Shown in pieces: positions 1 to 7,317 of a stretch of 64,000 bases of DNA (its first letter is position 1; every line of letters begins with the position of its first letter). Below the pieces are notes generated by a model. It did not search any database, was not told the origin of the DNA, and saw only the letters and a list, made by a program, of their open reading frames with translations. This DNA comes from Streptomyces mirabilis (lineage in GTDB: Bacteria > Actinomycetota > Actinomycetes > Streptomycetales > Streptomycetaceae): assembly GCF_039503195.1 (NCBI RefSeq), contig NZ_JBCJKP010000001.1:4836001-4900000 (forward strand), given 5' to 3'. A program made the translations under genes and the position numbers.

Positions 1-530
1 GATGTCCCACAGCGGGATGAGGCACAGCGGGATCAGCCGGCCGCCGCTGTCGCCGCACCACTCCTCGACCATCCAGTCGTTGTACGCGCGCACGCAGGCC
101 AGGGCCACTTCCTTGTCGTGCGCCTCGGCGAACGTCTGCCCGCAGAAGCGGGGAAGGTCGGGAAGCAGAGGCTTCCCTCGACATGGTTGAGGTCCATGTC
201 CTTGAGCCGCTCGACGGGGTCCCAGCAGCCGCGCCGCATCTCCGCGCGCGTGATGCCCTCCAGGGTCATCTCGTCGCGGTCGAAGCCGACGGCGGCGATG
301 TTGCGCTTGTACGGGAACTTGAGGTCCTCGTAGATCCACCAGTCGGCGGGCGGGCCGTCCGGGTCCATGGTGATCTGGTACTTGCCGCCGACGTAGGCGA
401 GTTCACCGATTCCGGCCGTGAGGGGCTTGGGTCCCCGGTCCTGGTACTTCTTCGGCAGCCAGGTCTCGAAGAGGTGCGCGGGCTCGATCACGTGGTCGTC
501 GACGCTGATGATGCGGGGCAGTTCGATCAT
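1..530 (-). pseudogene. Amidohydrolase (amidohydrolase_2 family), frameshifted and cut by the window edge
   Basis: The first 127 residues read as a metal-dependent amidohydrolase, opening with the SVDDHVIEP motif (residues 9-17) that carries early metal ligands. After NHVEGSLCFPTFP the frame is lost. One frame over, the expected continuation (FCGQTFAEAHDKEVALACVR...) runs to the window edge without a stop. Restoring one base in the G run at 150-153 (C run on the coding strand) joins both halves, so this is either a fresh frameshift or a sequencing error. The gene starts with ATG at 530 and is divergent from the acyl-CoA ligase at 691. The C-terminal part lies outside the window. The family call is confident; substrate cannot be told. 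Confidence 0.8.
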
Positions 531-554
531 GGTTCCCCTCCGCCTGGCGTACTT

Positions 555-573
555 ATCTGATGGGTCGTCAGAT
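555..573. promoter_or_regulatory. Operator-like inverted repeat, copy 1
   Basis: ATCTGA-N5-CGTCAGAT, an inverted repeat 25 bases upstream of the amidohydrolase start. A second site of the same length and layout lies at 645-663 by the divergent gene. The architecture fits a TetR-type repressor controlling both genes; the regulator is not identified here. Confidence 0.6.
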
Positions 574-644
574 TTTCACTTCCCCAGCAGGCTAGTCCCG
601 CACCCCTGGACCGACAAGGCGCCGAGCCCTACGCTCTGCCCACG

Positions 645-663
645 ATCTGACTGTCCGTCAGTT
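645..663. promoter_or_regulatory. Operator-like inverted repeat, copy 2
   Basis: ATCTGA-N5-CGTCAGTT, matching copy 1 in both half-sites and in spacing, 28 bases before the GTG of the acyl-CoA ligase. Two matching sites, one at each divergent promoter, suggest joint control by one dimeric repressor. Confidence 0.6.
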
Positions 664-690
664 CCATCACGGTCACAGGGGGCCGCCGCC

Positions 691-2196
691 GTGAACGACA
701 CCGCCCACGCACTGAGCGCATCCCGCACCCTCTGGGAACTGGTCGCCCGCCGGGCCGACCTCACCCCCGACCGCCCGGTCCTCCTCCAGGGCGACCGCAC
801 CCTGAGCTTCGGCGCGTTGCGCGACCGAGCCGAGCGGGTGGCGGCGGGCCTGTACGACATGGGCGTACGCCCCGGCACGGTGGTCGCCTGGCAGCTGCCC
901 ACCCGTATCGAGACCGCCCTGCTGTCCTTCGCCCTGGCCCGCCTCGGCGCCGTGCAGTCCCCGGTCATCCCCTTCTACCGCGACCGCGAGGTCGGCTTCG
1001 CGCTGCGGGAGTCCAAGGCCGAGTACTTCGCCGTACCGGGCGAGTGGCGCGGGTTCGACCACACGGGGATGGCACGGCGGCTCGGCGCGAAGGGCGTCTT
1101 CGAGGCGTACGACGTGTTGCCGGACGGCGATCCCGCCGCGCTGCCCGCGCCGCCCGCCGAGGGCACCTCGGTCCGCTGGATCTACTGGACCTCGGGGACG
1201 ACGTCCGACCCCAAGGGGGTCCTGCACTCGGATCGCTCGCTGATCGCGGGCGGCTCGTGTCTCGCCCACGCGCTGCGGCTGTCGGCCGCCGACGTGGGCT
1301 CGATGGCCTTCCCGTACGCGCACATCGCCGGGCCCGACTACACGGTGATGCTGCTGCTGTACGGCTTCCCGGCGGTGATGTTCGAGCACTTCGCGCTGCC
1401 GGAGGCGCTGGCGGAGTACCGGCGGCACGGAGTGACGGTGGCGGGCGGTTCGACGGCGTTCTACTCGATGTTCCTCGCCGAGCAGCGCAAGCGGCCGTCC
1501 GAGCCGGTCGTCCCCACGCTACGGCTGCTGGCGGGCGGGGGCGCGCCGAAGCCGCCCGAGGTGTACCACTCGGTCGTGCGGGAGATGGGCGTGCAGCTCA
1601 CCCACGGGTACGGGATGACCGAGGTCCCGATGATCACGATGGGGGCGCCGGACGACACGGCCGAGAACCTCGCGACGACGGAGGGCAGGCCGCCGGCGGG
1701 CATGGAGATACGGATCGTGGACGGCGAGGTACGGCTGCGTGGGGAGGCCGTCTGTCAGGGGTACCTGGACCCGGCGCAGACCGCCGACGCCTTTGACGAG
1801 GACGGGTTCCTGATCACCGGCGACGTCGGTCGTCTGACGGAGAGCGGGCATCTCGTCCTCACCGGGCGCCTGAAGGACGTCATCATCCGCAAGGGCGAGA
1901 ACATCTCGGCGAAGGAGATCGAGGACCTGCTGCACCAGCACCCGGCCGTCGGGGACGTCGCGGTGATCGGCCTCCCGGACGCCGACCGCGGCGAGCGGGT
2001 CTGCGCCGTGGTCGAACAACCCCCGGGCGCCGACGAACTGACGCTCGCCGTCGTGGTCGCGTACCTGCGCGAGGAGGGACTCTCCGTCCACAAACTCCCC
2101 GAGCAGTTGGAGGTCGTGGACGCCCTCCCCCGCAACGAGACGCTCCGGAAGGTACTCAAGTACAAGCTCCGGGAGCGGTTTTCGGGGGAGGGGTGA
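691..2196 (+). CDS. AMP-dependent acyl-CoA synthetase/ligase
   Basis: This 501-residue ANL-family adenylating enzyme would activate a carboxylic acid to its AMP ester and then to a CoA thioester. The phosphate-binding motif WTSGTTSDPKGVLH lies at residues 167-178, followed by HGYGMTE, the TGDVG aspartate motif and a C-terminal domain with KGENISAKEIED. The frame is open upstream to 418, but the GTG at 691 is preferred: it follows an AGGGGG ribosome site and gives the usual family N-terminus, whereas a longer start would read through the promoter and operators. It is divergent from an amidohydrolase and shares matched operator-like sites with it, so both probably serve the catabolism of one compound. 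The substrate is unknown. Confidence 0.9.
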   Translation: MNDTAHALSASRTLWELVARRADLTPDRPVLLQGDRTLSFGALRDRAERVAAGLYDMGVRPGTVVAWQLPTRIETALLSFALARLGAVQSPVIPFYRDREVGFALRESKAEYFAVPGEWRGFDHTGMARRLGAKGVFEAYDVLPDGDPAALPAPPAEGTSVRWIYWTSGTTSDPKGVLHSDRSLIAGGSCLAHALRLSAADVGSMAFPYAHIAGPDYTVMLLLYGFPAVMFEHFALPEALAEYRRHGVTVAGGSTAFYSMFLAEQRKRPSEPVVPTLRLLAGGGAPKPPEVYHSVVREMGVQLTHGYGMTEVPMITMGAPDDTAENLATTEGRPPAGMEIRIVDGEVRLRGEAVCQGYLDPAQTADAFDEDGFLITGDVGRLTESGHLVLTGRLKDVIIRKGENISAKEIEDLLHQHPAVGDVAVIGLPDADRGERVCAVVEQPPGADELTLAVVVAYLREEGLSVHKLPEQLEVVDALPRNETLRKVLKYKLRERFSGEG

Positions 2197-2241
2197 GGGT
2201 GGGGACCGGTCGGCCAGTGGGAGTGCGGGTGCCGTAGGGGG

Positions 2242-2754
2242 CTACTCCGGGACTGTGAAGTAGCGGGCGAACGAGGTGACGACCTCCGTTTCGCCGATCC
2301 GGCCGTCGGCGTCCGTGTCGAGCGCGGCGGCCGCCACGGCTGCGACGCCGTCGGGCACGCCCAGGGCCCTGAGTACGCGGGCGGCCTCCTCGACCGTGGC
2401 CGCGCCGTCCCCGTCCGTGTCCGCGACGGCGAGGGCCGCGTGCAGGAAGGGGCGGGCGATCTCCCCGAAGCGGTCGGGATTGTCGCGCAGCCGCTTCACG
2501 GCGCCGTTCACGAACTCTTCCCGGGTGATGCGCTGATCGCCGTCACGATCCGCTATCCCCGCCATGCCCTGCCAGAACGCCTCCGCGCCGACGTACAGGG
2601 CCTGGCCCTTGTCCGACCGTGCCGCCGTATCGAACTCGGCGAGAACCGCCTTCGTCGCGGCGTTGAAGTCCTCCCGGTCGATGTAGCCGTTGCCGTCCTG
2701 GTCGAAGCCGGCGAAGCGGGCGGCAATCCTGCGCTCGTACTCGGTACTGACCAT
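2242..2754 (-). CDS. EF-hand calcium-binding protein, calerythrin-like
   Basis: A 170-residue cytoplasmic protein with four EF-hand loops: D18-D29 (DQDGNGYIDRED), D69-E80, D112-E123 and D146-E157. Length, loop spacing and the absence of a signal peptide match the calerythrin/sarcoplasmic-type proteins of actinomycetes. Three loops keep Asp at positions 1, 3 and 5; the second has DRDGD and is also plausible. The first loop ends in Asp instead of the usual Glu, which may lower affinity or favour Mg2+. The likely role is calcium buffering or sensing. It is convergent with the ligase and downstream of the STAS gene on the same strand, separated by 155 bases with a 12-bp duplication. Confidence 0.9.
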   Translation of the reverse strand: MVSTEYERRIAARFAGFDQDGNGYIDREDFNAATKAVLAEFDTAARSDKGQALYVGAEAFWQGMAGIADRDGDQRITREEFVNGAVKRLRDNPDRFGEIARPFLHAALAVADTDGDGAATVEEAARVLRALGVPDGVAAVAAAALDTDADGRIGETEVVTSFARYFTVPE

Positions 2755-2777
2755 GGTCTTCTCGGACCGCCTTACAA

Positions 2778-2801
2778 CTCAGCCGGACTCTCAGCCGGAC
2801 T
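2778..2801. repeat. 12-bp tandem duplication
   Basis: CTCAGCCGGACT occurs twice head to tail, 24 bases upstream of the EF-hand start. It lies in the leader of that gene; no function can be assigned. Confidence 0.6.
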
Positions 2802-2909
2802 GCGGTTTCATCTGGCACGGAGCGTACGACGCCCGGGCAACCGGGGGTGCGGGAAAACGACGGTTGTGCCAAGACCGAGGGAATTCCCGGACAACTGTGT
2901 GGCGCGGGC

Positions 2910-3296
2910 TCACGCCGACAGCGGGCGCGACTCCTCGTCGACGGCCGAGACGACGTCCGGGTAGACGTCGAAGAGGCGGCGCACGCCGAGGGCCCCGAGA
3001 ACGCGGTTGACGTGGGAGACGTCGGACGCGCCCTGGGCCGGCAGGATCAGCCGCAGGCGCCCCTGGCACGAGCGGACCAGGCGGCGGGTCGCGATGAGGA
3101 CGCCGACGCCGCTGGAGTCGCAGAAGAGGACCTCGGAGAGGTCGAGGACCAGACTGTGGCGACCCTCCGCCACCGCCTCGTGCACCCGTCGGCGCAGCAC
3201 CGGAGACGTCACGAGATCCATCTCGCCCGACACCCGGAGCACGGCCCACTCACCCCACACGCCCCACTCGTCGTCGGTCACCTTGAGCGTCACCAC
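2910..3296 (-). CDS. STAS-domain anti-sigma factor antagonist
   Basis: A 128-residue single STAS domain of the SpoIIAA/BldG type. Such proteins bind an anti-sigma kinase and release the sigma factor; phosphorylation of a serine in the conserved DSSG switches them off. Here the motif is FCDSSGVGVLI with D60-S61-S62-G63, so the acceptor serine is present. The start is GTG at 3296, with a second GTG codon directly after it; both follow GGGAGG at a workable distance. No kinase partner is encoded nearby. The ECF sigma/anti-sigma pair starting at 3689 is divergent but uses a zinc anti-sigma, so a direct link is not implied. Confidence 0.88.
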   Translation of the reverse strand: MVTLKVTDDEWGVWGEWAVLRVSGEMDLVTSPVLRRRVHEAVAEGRHSLVLDLSEVLFCDSSGVGVLIATRRLVRSCQGRLRLILPAQGASDVSHVNRVLGALGVRRLFDVYPDVVSAVDEESRPLSA

Positions 3297-3688
3297 AACG
3301 CCTCCCGCTCGCCTCGCCCGCCGAAAAACGGAAGCACTTCCTACGCTTCCTGTCAGCGCGGCTGCCCCACCGTCGTTCCATGAAACACCGGTACGCGATC
3401 GATGAAACGTCGGTCTACGGTCGAAAATGCTGGACGACCGAGCTGTTTCGGTCGTCCAGTGGTCGCGTACGGTCTATTTCGATCGGATCCAAGGGGGGAA
3501 ACGATGGGCTTCTACCATCCGAACCCCGTCCAGGGGCGCACATTGACGTAAAGGGGCGTGCGCTGTCGGACGTGCCGACTACATTCGAGACAGCGATGCA
3601 CACAGGCTGGACGGGGACGCCGGCCGCCGACGGGTACGGACAGGGACACAGGGACAGGCGCCGGGCAGGAGCAGAGCGAGGGGGCCGC
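3297..3688. promoter_or_regulatory. Divergent regulatory region between STAS gene and ECF sigma gene
   Basis: No gene is supported in these 392 bases. They hold an inverted repeat GGAAGC-N9-GCTTCC at 3330-3350 just upstream of the STAS gene, two direct ATGAAAC copies 21 bp apart (around 3380 and 3401), and a strong hairpin at 3430-3459. The sigma frame stays open up to 3380, but that part crosses the hairpin and reads unlike a sigma factor. Confidence 0.5.
3430..3459. other. Perfect 12-bp stem-loop upstream of sigma gene
   Basis: CTGGACGACCGA and its exact complement are separated by gctgtt. It lies about 230 bases upstream of the sigma factor start. It could be a terminator insulating the divergent unit or an operator; no T-run follows on either strand. 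Confidence 0.5.
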
Positions 3689-4270
3689 ATGGCGACGAAG
3701 GACGCACCGCCCCGCTGGGACCGCAAGATGCAGCAGCGGCTCGCACGCGGAGAGGCGGCCGCGCTCGGTGAGCTCTACGACCGGTTCGCCTCGCTCGTGC
3801 ACGGCCTCGCGCACCGCGTACTCGGCGACGAACGGGCCGCCGACCACCTCACCCGCGAGGTGTTCGCCCACGTCTGGCAGAGCTCCGAGTCGTACGACCC
3901 CAAGCAGGGTCCCCTGCGTTCCTGGATCGCCACGCTGACCCACCGGCTCGCCGTGCAGCGGCTGCGCGCCACCGAGACCGCCGCGCTCGCCCTGGACGGC
4001 GGCGGCACCACCGAGGAGTTGGAACGCAAGGTGCGCAGCGCCTCCGTCGCAGCCCGCGCGGACTACATCGTCACGTCCATGCCGACCCCCCTGCGGGCCG
4101 CCCTGGAGCTGGCGTACTTCCAGCGCCGCGACTACCGCCAGGCCGCCGCCGACCTCGGCGTCACCGAGGACGAGGCCCGCCGCCGGCTCCGCCTCGGCCT
4201 GCAACTGCTGTCCACCGCCCACGACACCGGGCTCTCCGGGACGCCGCCCGAATACGGAGGTGCGCGGTGA
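3689..4270 (+). CDS. ECF-type RNA polymerase sigma factor
   Basis: A 193-residue sigma-70 family protein of the ECF class. Region 2 spans about residues 20-95 (ALGELYDRFASLVHG...LRSWIATLTHRLAVQRLRA) and region 4 about 135-185 (LELAYFQRRDYRQAAADLGVTEDEARRRLRLGLQLL). The ATG at 3689 follows GAGCGAGGGGG. A longer form from 3596 cannot be excluded, but its extra residues resemble no domain. The gene overlaps the downstream zinc anti-sigma gene by 4 bases (GTGA), so the two are translationally coupled and should act as a pair: the anti-sigma holds the sigma until a signal, possibly thiol-oxidative, releases it. The target promoters are unknown. Confidence 0.9.
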   Translation: MATKDAPPRWDRKMQQRLARGEAAALGELYDRFASLVHGLAHRVLGDERAADHLTREVFAHVWQSSESYDPKQGPLRSWIATLTHRLAVQRLRATETAALALDGGGTTEELERKVRSASVAARADYIVTSMPTPLRAALELAYFQRRDYRQAAADLGVTEDEARRRLRLGLQLLSTAHDTGLSGTPPEYGGAR

Positions 4271-5667
4271 GCGGAGGAGCGGACCGGTTCGAGCCCTTCG
4301 ACGAGCCTTTCGACAGGCCTCTCGACGACCACGAGGAGCACGAGGAGCACGAGGCGAAAGAGGAGCACGAGGAGCACGAGGCGAAAGAGCAGGACGGTGA
4401 GGGGGACGGCGAGGACGGGGGCGGCGGAGGGTTCACCGGTCCCGCAGGGTCGGGACAGCCGCCGCGCGTCCCCCTGCCGCGTTCCTCCGTCGAGGACACC
4501 GGACTGCCGCTGCCGGAACCCGCGCCGCTCGTCCTGGAACACCGGGTGCTGAAGTCGCTGCTCGGCGCGTGGGCGCTGGCCGCCTGCTCGGCGCAGGAGA
4601 CGGCGGCGGTCGAGGAGCACCTCGGGGAGTGCGGTTCGTGCGCGGACGAGGCGCTGCGGCTGCGCGGCGCGGTCGGGCTGCTGCATCCCCCGGAGAGCCT
4701 CGATCTCGACCCGTCGCTGCGCACCCGGGTCCTGGAGGGCTGCCTGGACCGGCGTCCGGCGCGTATCCCGGTGCCCGAGTGGGCGGCGCCCTACGACGCG
4801 GAGGCCGCGCGGCTCGACGCGCTGTTGCAGGACATAGGAGACGCGGAGTGGCACGCGCCGGTGCGGTTGCGCTGGTTCGAGGGCGACGGGCCCGTGAGCC
4901 GGCGTACGACCGTGGCCGGGGTCATCGCGCATCTGCTCTCCGTGGACGGGCTGGTGGGGGTCGCGCTGGGCCTGGAGGACCCGCTCGGCGCCGCGACGGC
5001 CGAGAAGACCGAGGCGGAAGGGGCGGCTGCGGGCGCCCCGACCCCTTCGCAGCGCACCGAGGCGTACTGGCGGGCCTCGCACTTCCCGCCCACCCGGGCC
5101 GTGCGCGCGCCCTGGCGGGAGCAGAGCCACCACATCGTGCGTACGGTGTCGTTCGCGGGCGGAGGCTCCGGGCGGCTCGCCGTGTCGTACGGCGGTTTCG
5201 CACTGCCGCTCAGCGACTCGATGCTGGATCGCGCCTTCGAGTGCTGGGTGCACGCGGGGGACATCGCGGACGCCGTGGACTATCCGTACGAGCCGCCCGC
5301 GCCACGTCATCTGCACCGGATGATCGACCTGGCGGCGCGGATGCTGCCCGTGTCGCTCGCCGAGCGGCGGCGGGCCGGGCTGTCGGCTCCGGCGCCCCGC
5401 CGTCTCGTCGCCGCCGGGGCGCCCGGACGCAGTCTGCGTCTGGAGATCGAGGGCTCCGGTGGGGGCGAGTGGCTGATCCCGCTCGACTCCCCGGCGAGCG
5501 TCGCCTCCGCCGAGCACGAGGTCGCGCATGTCGCGCTGGACGGGGTGGAGTTCTGTCGGCTGGCGGCGGGGCATGTGTCGCCGGAGGAAGCGGCGGCGGG
5601 TCAGGTGGGCGACCGCGAGGCCATCAGAGACGTACTCTTCGCCGCCGCGTCCCTGAGCCGGATGTAG
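4267..5667 (+). CDS. Zinc anti-sigma factor fused to a maleylpyruvate isomerase/DinB-like domain
   Basis: This 466-residue protein has three parts. Residues 1-60 are very acidic, with a duplicated EEHEEHEAK segment. A ZAS-type zinc finger follows, with H118-x3-C122-x2-C125 (EEHLGECGSCADE). From about residue 165 the sequence resembles mycothiol-dependent maleylpyruvate isomerase N-terminal (DinB-like) domains. ZAS proteins bind ECF sigma factors and release them when the zinc thiols are oxidised; the 4-base overlap with the sigma gene supports that pairing. No membrane segment is seen, so it is likely cytosolic. The DinB-like part might bind mycothiol or another ligand and give a second input; that is inference. 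The start is GTG. Confidence 0.85.
   Translation: MSGGADRFEPFDEPFDRPLDDHEEHEEHEAKEEHEEHEAKEQDGEGDGEDGGGGGFTGPAGSGQPPRVPLPRSSVEDTGLPLPEPAPLVLEHRVLKSLLGAWALAACSAQETAAVEEHLGECGSCADEALRLRGAVGLLHPPESLDLDPSLRTRVLEGCLDRRPARIPVPEWAAPYDAEAARLDALLQDIGDAEWHAPVRLRWFEGDGPVSRRTTVAGVIAHLLSVDGLVGVALGLEDPLGAATAEKTEAEGAAAGAPTPSQRTEAYWRASHFPPTRAVRAPWREQSHHIVRTVSFAGGGSGRLAVSYGGFALPLSDSMLDRAFECWVHAGDIADAVDYPYEPPAPRHLHRMIDLAARMLPVSLAERRRAGLSAPAPRRLVAAGAPGRSLRLEIEGSGGGEWLIPLDSPASVASAEHEVAHVALDGVEFCRLAAGHVSPEEAAAGQVGDREAIRDVLFAAASLSRM
4333..4386 (+). repeat. 27-bp tandem duplication inside the anti-sigma gene
   Basis: Two identical 27-bp units (4333-4359 and 4360-4386) encode the EEHEEHEAK repeat. Within each unit GAGGAGCAC is itself doubled. 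Such arrays expand and contract easily, so the length of the acidic tail probably varies between strains. Confidence 0.85.
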
Positions 5668-5730
5668 GCCGCCCCCGTCCGCCCGCGGCCGAAACGATCC
5701 TCGGGGCCGGGGGCGAAGCCGCCGCGCGTC

Positions 5731-6612
5731 CTAGGCGAACACCACCGTGCGGCGGCCGTTCAGGAGGATCCGGCGCTCGGCGTGCCACTTCACCGCGCGC
5801 GCCAGCGCCTGGCACTCCACGTCCCGCCCGATGGCGACCAGCCCGTCGGGCGTCACGTCGTGGCCGACGCGCTCGACCTCCTGCTCGATGATCGGCCCCT
5901 CGTCGAGGTCGGCGGTGACGTAGTGCGCCGTCGCGCCGATCAGCTTCACACCGCGCGCATGCGCCTGGTGGTACGGCTTCGCGCCCTTGAAGCTCGGCAG
6001 GAAGGAGTGGTGGATGTTGATGATCCGGCCGCTGAGCTGCTTGCACAGGTCGTCCGAGAGGACCTGCATGTAGCGGGCCAGCACGACCAGTTCGACCCCT
6101 TCGGAGCGGACCAGTTCCAGCAGCTGTGCCTCGGCCTGCGCCTTCGTGTCCTTCGTCACCGGAATGTGGTGGAAGGGGACGTCGTACGAGGCCACGAGCT
6201 CGGCGAAGTCCGTGTGGTTGGAGACCACGGCCGCGATGTCGACGCGCAGCGCGCCGGTCCGCGCGCGGAAGAGCAGGTCGTTCAGACAGTGGCCGAACTT
6301 GCTGACCATCAGCACGACCCGCATCTTGTCCTCGGCCCGGTTGAGCTGCCAGTCCATGTGGAAGGAGTCACCGATCGCCGCGAAGCTCGCGCGCAGCTTG
6401 TCCACGGTCACCGGCGCCTCCGCCGAGAAGTGGACACGCATGAAGAACAGTCCCGTGTCGTGGTCGCCGAACTGCTGACTGTCCTCGATGTTGCAGCCGG
6501 TCATGAAGAGGTAGCTCGACACGGCGTGCACGATTCCCTGCTTGTCCGGGCAGGAGAGGGTCAGGACGTACTGTTCGGCGGGCGCGGCGGCGCGGGTGGA
6601 CTGATCGTTCAT
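5731..6612 (-). CDS. purU: Formyltetrahydrofolate deformylase
   Basis: PurU hydrolyses 10-formyl-tetrahydrofolate to formate and tetrahydrofolate, which balances one-carbon pools. The 293-residue protein has the expected N-terminal ACT domain (about residues 12-90, YVLTLSCPDKQGIVHAVSSYLF) and a C-terminal formyltransferase-like domain with NIHHSFLPSFKGAKPYHQAH and the later ATAHYVTADLDEGPII, which carry the Asn/His/Asp catalytic set. The frame extends to 6663, but ATG 6612 gives the family N-terminus. It is a stand-alone minus-strand gene convergent with the anti-sigma gene, with a conserved hypothetical gene 87 bases upstream. Confidence 0.95.
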   Translation of the reverse strand: MNDQSTRAAAPAEQYVLTLSCPDKQGIVHAVSSYLFMTGCNIEDSQQFGDHDTGLFFMRVHFSAEAPVTVDKLRASFAAIGDSFHMDWQLNRAEDKMRVVLMVSKFGHCLNDLLFRARTGALRVDIAAVVSNHTDFAELVASYDVPFHHIPVTKDTKAQAEAQLLELVRSEGVELVVLARYMQVLSDDLCKQLSGRIINIHHSFLPSFKGAKPYHQAHARGVKLIGATAHYVTADLDEGPIIEQEVERVGHDVTPDGLVAIGRDVECQALARAVKWHAERRILLNGRRTVVFA

Positions 6613-6699
6613 GCAGGACAGGGTCCCATACGAGGCACCGCGCCGGACGAACCGTCCCGCCACGCGGACGCGGCACCGGGCGTCCGGCCACCCCGGACG

Positions 6700-7194
6700 C
6701 TACGCCGAGCGCGTCAGGATCCGCAGGACCTCCAGCGTCCGCGGCGGAGTGTCCGGATCCTCGCCGTCGCTCACCGCGAGACGTACGTGCGCGTCACGCG
6801 CCGCCCGCAGTGCCTCCGGCCACGCCTGGTGGTCGAGGTAGGCGGAGACGGGTGCGTCGGGCCCGACCTGGTGCATGATCCGCAGGACGCGGAGCACGGC
6901 GGTGTCGACGAGGGCCGCCTCCTGGGAGTCCCGGAAGATCGTGCCGACGTACTTCTCGGCGGACCAGTTGTCCAGCCAGGTGTCCTCGACCAGGCGGTAC
7001 ACGGCGTCGGTGACGTCCCCGTACCCGTCGATCCCGGCGAGCCAGACGTCACGTTGGAAGGTGGGGTCGGAGAGCATGTGCAGCGCGGAACGCACATTGC
7101 TGCGCCAGCGCCACCAGGGCATGTCGTTCAGTGGCATGCCGCCCATGGTGGAGGAGCGACGGCCGCGACGGGAAGAGTTCTCCGAACCTTGCAC
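6700..7194 (-). CDS. Conserved actinobacterial hypothetical protein (SCO4402-like)
   Basis: A 164-residue soluble protein without signal peptide or membrane segment. It has a Trp-rich start (MPWWRWRSNVRSALHML) and an all-helical look. The composition and its place upstream of purU suggest the Streptomyces family named after SCO4402, recalled from memory. No catalytic motif is visible. The GTG at 7194 opens the frame but has no clear ribosome site; internal ATGs at 7143 and 7134 are alternatives, and leaderless expression is possible. Function unknown. Confidence 0.7.
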   Translation of the reverse strand: MQGSENSSRRGRRSSTMGGMPLNDMPWWRWRSNVRSALHMLSDPTFQRDVWLAGIDGYGDVTDAVYRLVEDTWLDNWSAEKYVGTIFRDSQEAALVDTAVLRVLRIMHQVGPDAPVSAYLDHQAWPEALRAARDAHVRLAVSDGEDPDTPPRTLEVLRILTRSA

Positions 7195-7317
7195 AGTCGA
7201 CGATCGTACGTTCTCCGCGAAAATGCGATCATCGCCCCCCGTAATTCACCTCTACGTCACCCCACGTTGACCACGGGTCACACGCGGGTTAGTGATGTGA
7301 CGGAATCGTGCGTGTCC

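Noticed and set aside
5782..7317. Long N-terminal extension of the solute-binding lipoprotein
   Set aside because: It runs opposite purU and the SCO4402-like gene and would bury the lipoprotein signal peptide.
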